A DNA stretch of 37,126 nucleotides, taken from Ferruginibacter sp. (lineage in GTDB: Bacteria > Bacteroidota > Bacteroidia > Chitinophagales > Chitinophagaceae). Below are positions 8,326-17,799 of the stretch, piece by piece. The stretch covers positions 1-37,126 of the forward strand of contig JANXXM010000102.1 in the NCBI GenBank assembly GCA_025350645.1. The letters run 5' to 3'. The notes beneath the pieces are model-generated. The model did not search any database and was not told the DNA's origin. It saw only the letters and a program-made list of their open reading frames with translations. The position numbers and the translations under genes were made by a program. Within the stretch, counting starts at the first letter, position 1; every line of letters starts with the position of its first letter.

Positions 8326-9579
8326 TTACATCCATTCTTCCCATGCTTTTTTGGCGGCTGCATAAGTTGGGTATCCTATGAGTCTTTTTGCTGCCGCCTC
8401 CATTCGTATAATTTGATTAGGCACTGTTATAGCCGGGTTTAAGGGATTAATAAATTTGTCGCACAGCAGGCTAATGTGATCTACCTCATCCTGCACTACT
8501 GCATCTATATCCATTTGCATAAGTTTAAAAAAAGCAATACTGTCATCTGGTTCAAATGCAGCAGGCACTTCGTAATGATCGCCGTTTGGTTTCTCTGGCC
8601 GCAGCACAGGGTTTATACGCACAAATTTGCTGTATGCTTTATTATTATCCAGGGCGGGGTTCAAAATACTATAAGCAATAAAAGATGCAGAGTCCGGCGG
8701 ATCGCTCAAAATACTGGTGGCCATTTTTTGAATATCATCAAAGGCTTTAAAACGGCCAATGCTGGTAATAAAAGAAGCAATGATATTAAAATCTTTATCT
8801 GCCGGGTTAATGATAGCAGGCCTTTCTTTAGTGCCGGTACCAATAGAAAGTATGGCTGCATCATCTGGTTTATACAAAGGGTTATTGGTAATATATTCTA
8901 TGAGGCCGGCAAGTACAGGATTATTAAAACCACTCACACCACCATCCCAAAAAAAACTATTATAATTATTTTCTTTACCGTTATTTTTAAAACGTATGGC
9001 TGCTGGGCGGTCAAAATAATTTACAGGTGCTGTGCTGGAGCTATGCACCGCATCCAGCATTTTTATTTCTTTATCTATCGTGGCAAACTCGGTACGGCTA
9101 TTTATTTGCGAGCGAAAAAACTTTACCCGTTCTGTATAATAATCAAATGCCACAATTATAATATGGAGATTTTTATTACCAACATACGCCGGTAATTCTG
9201 TAATATATTTTTCTGCTATGGCAGGCATAAGATTTCGTAAACCTTCCAATTTTCTATCTGTAGAATATTTTGGGCCTATCCTGCTTATCCATCTTAAAAA
9301 TGTGAGCCAGTTTCTTCTATGGCTTATTTTTTCCCAAAAACTGAGCCGTGTAAATACTGTTTTACGAATTTGCTCATCCATAAAAAGTGCTACTGTTTCA
9401 GATAATTTTTTATTGTCGCACAAAGCTGCCAGCACAAGTGCACCGCCGGAGTTGGCTATTACCATATCAAATTTTTGCAACAACTCGTGGCCATGTATAT
9501 CGCCGTACAAATCCTGTAGCACTCTTGCCTGTATGAGTGCCCAGCTTCCACCACCATCTAGCGATAATATTTTGTGCAT
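8326..9579 (-). CDS. Patatin-like phospholipase
   Basis: This 417-residue cytoplasmic protein has the patatin Ser-Asp dyad fold. The oxyanion-hole segment is LSLDGGGSWA (residues 5-14), the nucleophile elbow is IANSGGA with S44, HSSSTAPVNYF matches the patatin mid-motif, and the catalytic Asp is D212 in FWDGGVSG. Both glycine motifs deviate: the family pattern DGGGxRG reads DGGGSWA, and GxSxG reads AxSxG. Expected chemistry is hydrolysis of acyl esters of membrane lipids. The gene stands alone. No CD-NTase or other CBASS partner lies beside it, so a CapV-like defence role is not supported here. Confidence 0.82.
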   Translation of the reverse strand: MHKILSLDGGGSWALIQARVLQDLYGDIHGHELLQKFDMVIANSGGALVLAALCDNKKLSETVALFMDEQIRKTVFTRLSFWEKISHRRNWLTFLRWISRIGPKYSTDRKLEGLRNLMPAIAEKYITELPAYVGNKNLHIIIVAFDYYTERVKFFRSQINSRTEFATIDKEIKMLDAVHSSSTAPVNYFDRPAAIRFKNNGKENNYNSFFWDGGVSGFNNPVLAGLIEYITNNPLYKPDDAAILSIGTGTKERPAIINPADKDFNIIASFITSIGRFKAFDDIQKMATSILSDPPDSASFIAYSILNPALDNNKAYSKFVRINPVLRPEKPNGDHYEVPAAFEPDDSIAFFKLMQMDIDAVVQDEVDHISLLCDKFINPLNPAITVPNQIIRMEAAAKRLIGYPTYAAAKKAWEEWM

Positions 9580-9659
9580 ACCTCTTCGTTTTAGCTTTGA
9601 AGGTAAAAATTTATTTTATCAGAACTGCAGGGAGCATAAGAAGTTTTTTTGAATATTTT

Positions 9660-9937
9660 TTACCAAACAAGTACAGGAGCTATGGTCATCATTGTTGTGT
9701 CACTCCCTTTTACCGCATACCTATATGCAGCTTTTTTTCTAATAGAATAATCTTTTTTTAACTCCAATAACTTTTCAATATTAATTGCATAAGCATTTTT
9801 TAAACCTCCATTAATTTAAAATTTACTATTCCATTATTGCTGTACGTTTCTATTTTAAAAAGCATATTATTTTGTACTATAAAAAAATTATTCTTTTGGC
9901 ATAAATTGTATTCATAAAAAAACAGTATAAACGAAAT
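9660..9937 (-). pseudogene. Possible frameshifted gene remnant of unknown function
   Basis: On the minus strand one open stretch (9660-9815) ends in TMMTIAPVLVW and contains IEKLLELKKDYSIRKKAAY, which reads like a natural protein C-terminus. It has no in-frame start codon. The adjacent frame (about 9800-9937) reads IETYSNNGIVNFKLMEV up to a stop at the same place, so one lost or gained base would join them. The upstream part runs into the mgsA remnant on the other strand. I recognise no family. Chance open reading is a real alternative in this AT-rich stretch, which otherwise shows nothing between 9580 and 9917. Confidence 0.22.
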
Positions 9938-10383
9938 AAGAAAAATATTATCCCGCAAAAGAATAGCATTGGTAGCACATGATAATAAAAAGAAAGGCCT
10001 CATACACTGGGCATTGTATAACCGCACCGCCCTTGCCCGCCATGAGCTTATGGCTACCGGCACTACCGGTAAATTAATGTAGAAAAAACTGGACAAGCCA
10101 ATAAAAAAACACTAAGCGGGCTACCTGGCGGAAACCCGCAACTGGGTGCTATGATAGCCGAAGAACAGATAGATATGTTAATTTTCTTTTGGAACCTCAT
10201 AGAGGAATATTCGCAAGACAGTGATGTGAAAGCCCTGCTGCGGCTGGGTTTGGTATGAAATATTATTCTCGTATACGATAGACAACAGTTGATTTTATTC
10301 TCACATCTCCTTTGATGATGTTTGAATATGATACCAGATTATACCAGTTATTTTACCCGCAGGGTTTAATAAATACCGGGTAA
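9918..10383 (+). pseudogene. mgsA: Methylglyoxal synthase pseudogene
   Basis: Translated across frames this is a full-length methylglyoxal synthase, the enzyme that converts dihydroxyacetone phosphate to methylglyoxal. Recognisable blocks are KRIALVAHDNKK (from 9957), ALARHELMATGTTGKL, LSGLPGGNPQLGAMIAEEQ, IDMLIFFWNLIEE, SDVKALLRLGLV, and VDFILTSPLMM near the end. Lesions: no ATG in frame upstream of the first block; a frameshift at about 10079 with stop TAG at 10080-10082; a TGA at 10256-10258 where the family has Trp or Tyr; and a second frameshift at about 10281. Two active-site Asp positions (D71 and D101 in E. coli numbering) both read Asn. The gene is not functional. Confidence 0.88.
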
Positions 10384-10492
10384 ATAAACAAAGCTGGATT
10401 ATTAATGACTTTTCAACACTAGCAAAAAAATTTTTAAATATTTCTTCTTATTATAAAAACATTATTTTTACCTACAAAAAATTTTGCTTGTT

Positions 10493-13400
10493 ATGAAGAA
10501 ATATCTACTCTTCTCCCTATTATTGCTTGCCACATTTGTTACCAGAGCACAACGCTTACTTAGTTGGTCGCCGGAGTTTCCCCAGGACAATTTCAACCTT
10601 GTTGTAACTGTAGATTGCAATAAAGGAAATCAGGGTTTGCTCAATTTTGAAGGGGGCAGTTCCGCAAACGTTTACGTACACATTGGGGTTATCACCAACC
10701 TCAGTACAACCTCATCAGATTGGCGCTATGTGCCCTTTGTATATGGCAGTACAAATCCATTGGCAAAAGCAACAGCCATTGGTGCAAATAAATATCAATA
10801 CAGCATTACAAATGTGAGAGCATTTTTTAATGTGCCTGCTGCAGAAACCATACTTAAAGTAAATTTTATTTTTAGAAATGCTGCTGGAACTATTAAGCAG
10901 GTAAACAGCGATAACAGCGATATGTATATTCCTGTATATGCTGCGGGACAATATGCAGTAAGACTTAACTTACCGCCGAGTGAGCCCCGGTATATTCCCT
11001 GGCTGGAACCCATAAACACTGCAGGCGGTACCATACCTGTAGAAGGAGTTGCATCTGCTGCATCCTCATTAAATTTAAAATACAATAATGTAAATTTTGC
11101 TACTGCTACTGCAGCCACTAGTATTACAGGTACAGCTACCATAAACAGTACCTGCGATCAAGCCATTGTGGTAAATGGAACAGCAGGTGCAGCAACAGCA
11201 ACCGATACCGCTAAATTTTTTATTGCGCCTGCAAACAATATTGCGCCTTTGCCTGCAGGAGTTGTAGAAGGAATAAATTATTTACCGGGCAATACATCTG
11301 CAACTTTAGTATTGTATGCACCCAACAAAACAAGCGTAAATGTAATTGGAGATTTTAATGGCTGGAGTGCAACCTGCGCCGGGCAAATGAATAAAACAGC
11401 AGACGGAAATTATTATTGGAAAACTATCACGGGTCTTACTCCGGGTACGGAATATGCTTATCAATACCTGGTAGATAATACCATAAAAATAGCAGACCCT
11501 TACACCCAAAAAGTTTTGGACCAAGATAATGATCCGTTTATTAACAGCACAACTTATCCTAACTTAAAACCTTATCCCACGGGCCTTACAACAGGCCTGG
11601 TAAGTATTCTTCAAACAGCAGAACCTGCATACCCATGGGTTGTGAATAATTTTACAAAACCAGATAAAAGAAATTTAATAACCTACGAATTATTGATAAG
11701 AGATTTTACTGCCCAACACAGTTACCAATCCTTAATTGATTCGCTTCAATATTTAAAAAATATTGGAATAAATTCAATTGAACTAATGCCAATAAATGAA
11801 TTTGATGGCAACGAAAGCTGGGGTTATAATCCTGCATTTTATTTTGCCCCAGATAAATATTATGGTACCAAAAATAAACTGAAAGAATTTATTGACAAGT
11901 GTCACCAAAATGGTATTGCAGTAGTTTTAGATGTAGTGTATAACCATTGCACAGGCAATGCGCCACAAGCAAAATTGTATTGGAACAGCAGCAATAATAC
12001 ACCTGCTGCAAATAACCCTTGGTTAAATGTTACCGCTACGCATCCATATAGTGTGTTCAACGATTTTAACCACAATGCTACAGCTACAAAATATCTGGTA
12101 ACAAGATCATTAAATTTTTGGTTAGATGAATATAAAGTAGATGGTTTCAGATTTGATTTAGCCAAAGGTTTTTCGCAAACCATTACCAACACTACTACGG
12201 TAGAAAACTACGACGCAACCCGTGTAGCAAACCTTAATTATTATTATGATAACGTTGTTCCGGCACATCCCAATACCTATATGATTTTAGAGTTTTTAGG
12301 TACACTTCCAAACCAGGAAGAACAGGAATATGTAACGCATGGTTTTATGCCATGGGGTAATATCAACCCACGCTACAACCAATGTACAATGGGTTATGCA
12401 AGCAATTCAGATATTTCATCAGTAGTATATAATTCTTCTCAGCGATTATTTTCTGCACGTTCTTTAATGGGCTATATGGAAAGCCACGATGAAGAAAGAA
12501 CGATGTATAAAAACCTGCAGTTTGGCAATGCATCTGGCGGTTACGATACCAAAATTTTAAACACTGCACTTGCAAGAGAAGAGGCTGCAGCTTCCGTTTT
12601 CTTTACAGTACCAGGGCCCAAAATGATATGGCAGTTTGAAGAAAGAGGATATGATGAAACCATCAATTTTGGCGGCTCTAATGTAGCCCCAAAACCACCA
12701 CATTGGGAGTATATGAACAATGCAAACAGGAGACATTTATATGATACTTACAAAAGCATTATTGATTTACGGTTGAACAACTCTTCTGTTTTTAATAACA
12801 CCACTTTTACTTATGACTTTTTTAATGCTGGTGGATTGGTGAAATTATTTCAGATTGAAGACCCCAATACAGCGGGTAAAAAAATTACGGTTATTGCAAA
12901 TTTGGATGTAATATCACAAACAAAAGCAATAACATTTCAGGCAACTGGCAACTGGGTAAATTATATCAGCAACGGATCAGGCACAGGATTGAATGGTGCA
13001 ACTTCTTCCACCATTAATTTAACTACTGCTGCGCAAAGTATTACGCTTGCGCCCGGTGAGTATCACATATATGTAAGTGTGCCTGCATGCACAACTGCGG
13101 CACCTACAGTAACCTCACCAGTTACCTATTGCCAAAACTCAACAGCCACGGCACTTACAGCTACTGGTACGAGTTTATTGTGGTACACAACAGCTACGGG
13201 CGGCACTGGCTCCACAACGGCTCCAACCCCTGGCACTACAACAGCAGGCAATATCATTTATTATGTGAGCCAAAGTTTAAATGGTTGCGAAGGGCCAAGA
13301 GCAGCAATAACAATTACGGTGAATGCGGTACCTGCCCCACCCGCTCTTTTACCTGCACTTACCTATTGCCAGGGAGCTACTGCTATACCACTAAATTCAA

Positions 13401-16279
13401 CAGGTTCAAACTTATTATGGTATACATCATCTGCAGGAGGCATAGGTTCTGCAACTGCACCAACTCCTAATACCTCAGCTATTGGGCAATATGATTATTA
13501 CGTTTCTCAAACAATGAACGGATGTGAAAGTGCCAGGAGGCTGGATACTGTTTTAGTTGTATCAGTGCCTACTGCACCAGTCGTGGCCACGCCAATAAAT
13601 TATTGTCAAAATGTAACTGCTATTGCACTTACGGCTACCGGTTCAAACCTAATATGGTACACAACTCCAACCGGTGGTACAGGAACATTAACGGCTCCAA
13701 TACCTACTACATCTGTAGTTGGTTCTACCACTAATTATGTAAGTCAAATTAATTCTCAGCCATTCACACCTGTATTATCTGGATGCATAGGTTCAAGAGC
13801 AGCAATTGTTGTAAATGTAAACGCAGTTCCTGCTTCACCTACTGCAACGACGCCAGTTACCTACTGCCAAAACACAACAGCAACGGCACTTACCGCAACT
13901 GGTACAAATTTAATATGGTATGCAAATGCAACAGGAGGTACAGGCAATTCAGTTGCGCCGGTACCAATTACAACCAGCATTGGTTCTACAAATTATTATG
14001 TAAGCCAAACAAACAATGGCTGCGAAAGTCCACGTGCATTAATAACAGTAACCATCACAGCTACAACCGCTGCACCAACAGTTACAACACCAGTAACCTA
14101 TTGCCAGAATGCAACAGCAAGTGCATTAACGGCAGGCGGTACAAACCTTTTGTGGTATACAAATGCAACTGGCGGAACTGGGTCTGCAACAGCGCCAATT
14201 CCTACTACAAATAATGCTGGCTCTACCATTTATTACGTAAGCCAAACACAGAGTTGCGGCGAAAGCCCGAGAGCCGCAATAACTGTAAATATAAATGCAA
14301 TACCTGCTGCGCCAACTGTAAATTCTCCAGTTACCTATTGCCAGAATGCAACAGCTACAGCACTTACAGGCACAGGTACAAATTTATTATGGTATACAGG
14401 CGCTACGGGTGGCACGGGTACAATTACTGTAACACCAGGTACGACAACTGTTGGCAGCACTATTTATTATGTAAGCGCAACAGTAAACGGTTGCGAAGGT
14501 CCAAGGGCTTCGGTTGTTGTAACCATTAATGCAATCCCATTAGCACCAATTGTTACAGCAGCAATTACTTATTGCCAAAATACTACAGCAACAGCACTTA
14601 CGGCAACGGGTACAAATTTATTATGGTATACAAGTGCTGCCGGAGGTACTAGTTCGTCAACAGCACCTATTCCATTAACTACAACTGTGGGCAGTATTAA
14701 TTATTACGTAAGCCAATCTGCCAGCGGATGCGAAAGCCCGAGAGCATTAATTACAGTAACTATAACCGCTGCAACCATTGCGCCAACAGTTATAACGCCA
14801 ATAACCTATTGCCAAAATTCAACAGCCGTTGCACTTACTGCAACCGGTACGAGTTTAGTATGGTACACAACTGCTACAGGCGCTGCTGGCAGTGCAACAG
14901 CGCCAGTTCCATCTACAATTACTGTGGGCAGTACCAATTATTATGTAAGCCAAACCGGTGCCTGCGGCGAAGGACCAAGAGCATTAATTACTGTCACAAT
15001 TTTGGCAAGGCCAGCAGCACCAACCGTTATATCGCCTATTGATTATTGCCAGAATACAACTGCAGCAGCATTAATTGCAACTGGCGCAAACCTTTTGTGG
15101 TACAACGTTTCAACAGGTGGCACTGGCTCAGCAACTGTACCGGTTCCCTTAACAAATAGTGTAGGTAGCACAAGTTATTATGTGAGCCAAACCACAAATA
15201 CCTGCGAAGGACCAAGAGCTGCTATTGTAGTGAATATAAACATAACCCCTGCTGCGCCGGTTGTAAATGCTACAGTTAATTATTGCCAGAATGCAATAGC
15301 AACGGCACTTACAGCAACAGGCACTAATTTGTTGTGGTACAATTCTGCAACGGGTGGCACAGGTTCTTTTACCGCACCCACACCAAATACAACTACTGCA
15401 GGAAATACCAGTTATTATGTAAGCCAAACTACAGGAATTTGCGAAGGACCAAGAGCAGTGATTACGGTAAATGTAAATGCATTGCCAACACTACCTACAG
15501 TTGTTTCACCAATTACATATTGCCAAAACGCAACAACAACAGCACTTACAGCTACGGGTACAGGCTTAGTTTGGTATACTGCTGCAACAGGTGGTACAGG
15601 TTCTTCCATAGCACCAACTCCGCTAACAACAACTGCCGGTAATATAAATTATTATGTAGCACAAACAAATAGCTGTGGCGAAAGTGTTAGAGCACTTATT
15701 ATAGTTACTACAAATGCAACTCCCGCATTGCCAACAAACCTGGCTGCCACAAATATTACCAGTACATCCGCTACGCTAAACTGGACAGGAAATACAGGAA
15801 ATTTTTATACCGTAGAATATAAGACGAATGCGGCAACGAGCTGGACAGTAGCCGCCACCGGCATTACAGCAAATTCTTATTTGGTTACTGGGCTCGTTAC
15901 CGGCACCAATTATAGCTTTAGAGTAAATGCAAACTGCAGTGCGGCAACAGGCACATTATACAGTATAGCATCTTTTACTACAGCAAGCCGAAACAATTCT
16001 ATCACAGATTTAAAAAATGGTTTCGGCATAAAAATATCTCCGAACCCGCTGCGCACAAACGCTGTTATAGATTATCTCGTACCGGAAAATGGGCTGGTTA
16101 CTATTTCAATAATAAACAGTAACGGGGTTTTGGTGAAACAATTATTTAACGCTTTACAAAATGCAGGGCAGTACGAACTTAATGTAAACAGCCAGTTAAC
16201 TGGTTTTTCGGCAGGAGTGTATTTTATTAAACTAAGGCAAAATGGAAAAGGTATGAACAAACGATTTATAAAATATTAA
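10493..16279 (+). CDS. Giant secreted GH13 amylase with Ig-like repeats and T9SS sorting domain
   Basis: The start is the ATG at 10493, which begins a signal peptide (MKKYLLFSLLLLATFVTRAQ); an in-frame TTG three codons earlier adds nothing. Order in the 1928 residues: binding module shared with the SusE-like protein (about 21-150); CBM48-like beta domain with VNVIGDFNGW (about 264-350); GH13 barrel (about 394-766) with DVVYNH, nucleophile D555 in GFRFDLA, acid/base E600 in MILEFLG and D666 in MESHDEER; a C-terminal amylase beta domain to about 863; eleven Ig-like repeats (about 865-1743); one Fn3 domain; and a type IX sorting domain with KISPNPLRTN and ending RFIKY. It should act on starch, glycogen or pullulan at the cell surface. 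It is transcribed toward the lacI-type gene. Confidence 0.92.
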   Translation: MKKYLLFSLLLLATFVTRAQRLLSWSPEFPQDNFNLVVTVDCNKGNQGLLNFEGGSSANVYVHIGVITNLSTTSSDWRYVPFVYGSTNPLAKATAIGANKYQYSITNVRAFFNVPAAETILKVNFIFRNAAGTIKQVNSDNSDMYIPVYAAGQYAVRLNLPPSEPRYIPWLEPINTAGGTIPVEGVASAASSLNLKYNNVNFATATAATSITGTATINSTCDQAIVVNGTAGAATATDTAKFFIAPANNIAPLPAGVVEGINYLPGNTSATLVLYAPNKTSVNVIGDFNGWSATCAGQMNKTADGNYYWKTITGLTPGTEYAYQYLVDNTIKIADPYTQKVLDQDNDPFINSTTYPNLKPYPTGLTTGLVSILQTAEPAYPWVVNNFTKPDKRNLITYELLIRDFTAQHSYQSLIDSLQYLKNIGINSIELMPINEFDGNESWGYNPAFYFAPDKYYGTKNKLKEFIDKCHQNGIAVVLDVVYNHCTGNAPQAKLYWNSSNNTPAANNPWLNVTATHPYSVFNDFNHNATATKYLVTRSLNFWLDEYKVDGFRFDLAKGFSQTITNTTTVENYDATRVANLNYYYDNVVPAHPNTYMILEFLGTLPNQEEQEYVTHGFMPWGNINPRYNQCTMGYASNSDISSVVYNSSQRLFSARSLMGYMESHDEERTMYKNLQFGNASGGYDTKILNTALAREEAAASVFFTVPGPKMIWQFEERGYDETINFGGSNVAPKPPHWEYMNNANRRHLYDTYKSIIDLRLNNSSVFNNTTFTYDFFNAGGLVKLFQIEDPNTAGKKITVIANLDVISQTKAITFQATGNWVNYISNGSGTGLNGATSSTINLTTAAQSITLAPGEYHIYVSVPACTTAAPTVTSPVTYCQNSTATALTATGTSLLWYTTATGGTGSTTAPTPGTTTAGNIIYYVSQSLNGCEGPRAAITITVNAVPAPPALLPALTYCQGATAIPLNSTGSNLLWYTSSAGGIGSATAPTPNTSAIGQYDYYVSQTMNGCESARRLDTVLVVSVPTAPVVATPINYCQNVTAIALTATGSNLIWYTTPTGGTGTLTAPIPTTSVVGSTTNYVSQINSQPFTPVLSGCIGSRAAIVVNVNAVPASPTATTPVTYCQNTTATALTATGTNLIWYANATGGTGNSVAPVPITTSIGSTNYYVSQTNNGCESPRALITVTITATTAAPTVTTPVTYCQNATASALTAGGTNLLWYTNATGGTGSATAPIPTTNNAGSTIYYVSQTQSCGESPRAAITVNINAIPAAPTVNSPVTYCQNATATALTGTGTNLLWYTGATGGTGTITVTPGTTTVGSTIYYVSATVNGCEGPRASVVVTINAIPLAPIVTAAITYCQNTTATALTATGTNLLWYTSAAGGTSSSTAPIPLTTTVGSINYYVSQSASGCESPRALITVTITAATIAPTVITPITYCQNSTAVALTATGTSLVWYTTATGAAGSATAPVPSTITVGSTNYYVSQTGACGEGPRALITVTILARPAAPTVISPIDYCQNTTAAALIATGANLLWYNVSTGGTGSATVPVPLTNSVGSTSYYVSQTTNTCEGPRAAIVVNINITPAAPVVNATVNYCQNAIATALTATGTNLLWYNSATGGTGSFTAPTPNTTTAGNTSYYVSQTTGICEGPRAVITVNVNALPTLPTVVSPITYCQNATTTALTATGTGLVWYTAATGGTGSSIAPTPLTTTAGNINYYVAQTNSCGESVRALIIVTTNATPALPTNLAATNITSTSATLNWTGNTGNFYTVEYKTNAATSWTVAATGITANSYLVTGLVTGTNYSFRVNANCSAATGTLYSIASFTTASRNNSITDLKNGFGIKISPNPLRTNAVIDYLVPENGLVTISIINSNGVLVKQLFNALQNAGQYELNVNSQLTGFSAGVYFIKLRQNGKGMNKRFIKY
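13087..15723 (+). repeat. Eleven tandem Ig-like repeats of 79 codons
   Basis: Each unit carries a (V/I)TYCQN(x)TATALTATGTNLLWY core and ends near YYVSQ...CE(G/S)PRA. The YCQ codons start at 13127, 13364, 13601, 13862, 14099, 14336, 14570, 14807, 15044, 15281 and 15518. The period is 237 bases, except for one 261-base unit (the third) and one 234-base unit (the sixth). Two Cys per unit (YCQ and the Cys before the Pro-Arg) could form a disulfide. Long Ig-like arrays before a T9SS domain usually act as surface spacers. Confidence 0.93.
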
Positions 16280-16488
16280 AGAAAATATGGCAGTTATTTC
16301 TTGTTAAATTATTGAAATATTCAGGGCTTATGAATAATGAACAGTAATAGAGGAAATCATTAATGAAACGGTGGTTTAAAAATCTATCTTAAAATATAAA
16401 AATATTTTAGCTCAACATATTACCAAAATTAACTGTTACGAAATTTTTTAAAAAAATGTAAACTTTTAAAATAACGCTGTTATCTTTT

Positions 16489-17496
16489 TTATTTTGTAGA
16501 ATTTCGTACTATTAAAGACGATTTTAAAACTATGGTACTTCCTACGCTTACATAATCTTTTTTGTACATAATTTTAAACAATTCGCTGGCTGCTTCTCTG
16601 CCCATTTCGTAGGCGGGCTGTGTAATACTGGTAAGTGCCGATTTTAAAATGGCAGATGTGTTTAAATTGGAATAGCTCATTATTTTAAGATCTTTTGGAA
16701 TATTCAATTTTAATTCTTCACAAATTTCGTAGGAGGAAATAGCAATTTCTTCTACACATGCAAAAACCGCATCAGGCCTGTTTGTACTGTTTAATAATTT
16801 TTTTATTTTTTGTTTATTTTTTATTCTGTCTTCATCGCAAGTAATGAGTATACTTTTATCTATCTTAATTTTATGCTTTTGCATAGCTGCCAGGCATCCT
16901 GCAAGCCTGTTGTTATTTATGGCCAGCACTTCTGATATGCCTATAAACGAAATTCTTTTACAACCACTTTTTATGAGATGCTCCGTTCCTTTAAACGCAC
17001 TTTCAAAATCATCTGTAGTAATTTTTGGTACCTGCAAATTTTCTGCTACCCTATCAAAAAATACTACAGGAATTCCTTTATCCATTAGCTCTTTTATATG
17101 TGAGGTGTCAAAAGTTTCTTTAGTAAGAGATATCATTATACCATCTACCCTTCCATTTTGCAAATGTTTAGATATAGAAATTTCTCTTGCAAGTTCCTCA
17201 TGCGTTTGATAAATCAATACATGATATCCTTTTTCCTGTGCAAAAGATTCTGCGCCGTTTGTAGCGAGCGAAAAAAAAGTATTGGCAATTGCCGGAATGA
17301 TTACGGCAATGGTCTTACTTTTCTGATTGCGTAAATTACTCGCAAAAGGATTTGCATGATAATTCAACTCCCTTGCTTTTTTCTTAACTCTTTTTTTTGT
17401 GGCCTCACTTATTTCGCTGCTGTCCCTTAATGCTCGAGACACAGTTGAGATAGACAGATTAAGTTTTTTGGATAATTCTTTCAGATTTACACTCAT
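16489..17496 (-). CDS. LacI/GalR-family transcriptional regulator
   Basis: This is a 335-residue DNA-binding sugar sensor. Residues 1-55 form the LacI helix-turn-helix and hinge helix (VNLKELSKKLNLSISTVSRA, then KKRVKKKARELNYHANPFAS). A periplasmic-binding-protein-like effector domain follows (KTIAVIIPAIANTFFSLA, then GIPVVFFDRV and ITTDDFESAFKGTEHLI). It is divergent from susC across a 303-base region that holds a LacI-type palindrome. It most likely controls the susCD unit and, through a matching site at 3326, the transporter cassette. Whether it represses or activates is not visible. The inducer is probably a maltooligosaccharide or disaccharide. Confidence 0.92.
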   Translation of the reverse strand: MSVNLKELSKKLNLSISTVSRALRDSSEISEATKKRVKKKARELNYHANPFASNLRNQKSKTIAVIIPAIANTFFSLATNGAESFAQEKGYHVLIYQTHEELAREISISKHLQNGRVDGIMISLTKETFDTSHIKELMDKGIPVVFFDRVAENLQVPKITTDDFESAFKGTEHLIKSGCKRISFIGISEVLAINNNRLAGCLAAMQKHKIKIDKSILITCDEDRIKNKQKIKKLLNSTNRPDAVFACVEEIAISSYEICEELKLNIPKDLKIMSYSNLNTSAILKSALTSITQPAYEMGREAASELFKIMYKKDYVSVGSTIVLKSSLIVRNSTK

Positions 17497-17799
17497 AATA
17501 CTTTATTACACTTTTTTACCTTGATTGTTTTATGCCAGCATCAATAATAAAGATAATTATACAACAAAGAATACTTTTTTTTACTAACGGGTAAATATTA
17601 GGGTTAGGTATATATTAGTTGCAGATTTTGCCAATAAAGATTTGAATTATTTTTAAAAAAAATATTTACGGAAACGTTTGCATTAAATAATTATGTATTT
17701 TTATTGTGTAATTAACGATTGTAAGTATTTAGCCACAGGCTACTTAGGCGGTATAGCCGTAAACTTCACTTTTTTAAAAAACAAAAACTAAAACTATTT
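17497..17799. other. Divergent regulatory region between lacI-type gene and susC
   Basis: This 303-base AT-rich region carries the LacI-type palindrome at 17666-17685 and no gene. A partial -7 box (TATTTTTA at 17696-17703) lies just after the palindrome, but its spacing to the nearest TTG is too short to be convincing. The leader ends in an A-rich stretch before the susC ATG. The heptamer ATATTAG occurs twice near 17596-17618, of unknown meaning. Confidence 0.6.
17666..17685 (+). promoter_or_regulatory. Putative LacI-family operator upstream of susC
   Basis: AAACGTTT (17672-17679) is a perfect palindrome centred on CG, with further matching outer bases (G17670/C17681, A17668/T17683, T17666/A17685). 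It shares AAACGTTTGCA exactly with the site at 3327-3337. It lies about 180 bases from the start of the lacI-type gene and 115 bases before susC. Binding is inferred from position and architecture. Confidence 0.6.

Noticed and set aside
8476..9195. Long + strand open frame of 239 codons opposite the patatin gene
   Set aside because: It is antisense to a clear patatin-like gene with intact motifs, and its translation (rich in Ile, Cys, Tyr and His) fits no protein family.
8326..9579. CBASS-type defence effector (CapV-like patatin)
   Set aside because: No CD-NTase, Cap2/Cap3 or other defence gene is adjacent; the neighbours are an esterase and a pseudogene.
13087..15642. Several Cys/Tyr/Asn-rich alternative frames within the amylase repeat region
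   Set aside because: They recur with the 237-base period and are frame shadows of the Ig-like repeats.
17596..17618. TTAGGGTTAGG telomere-like string and ATATTAG repeats before susC
   Set aside because: Only one short occurrence in an AT-rich promoter region; chance is sufficient.
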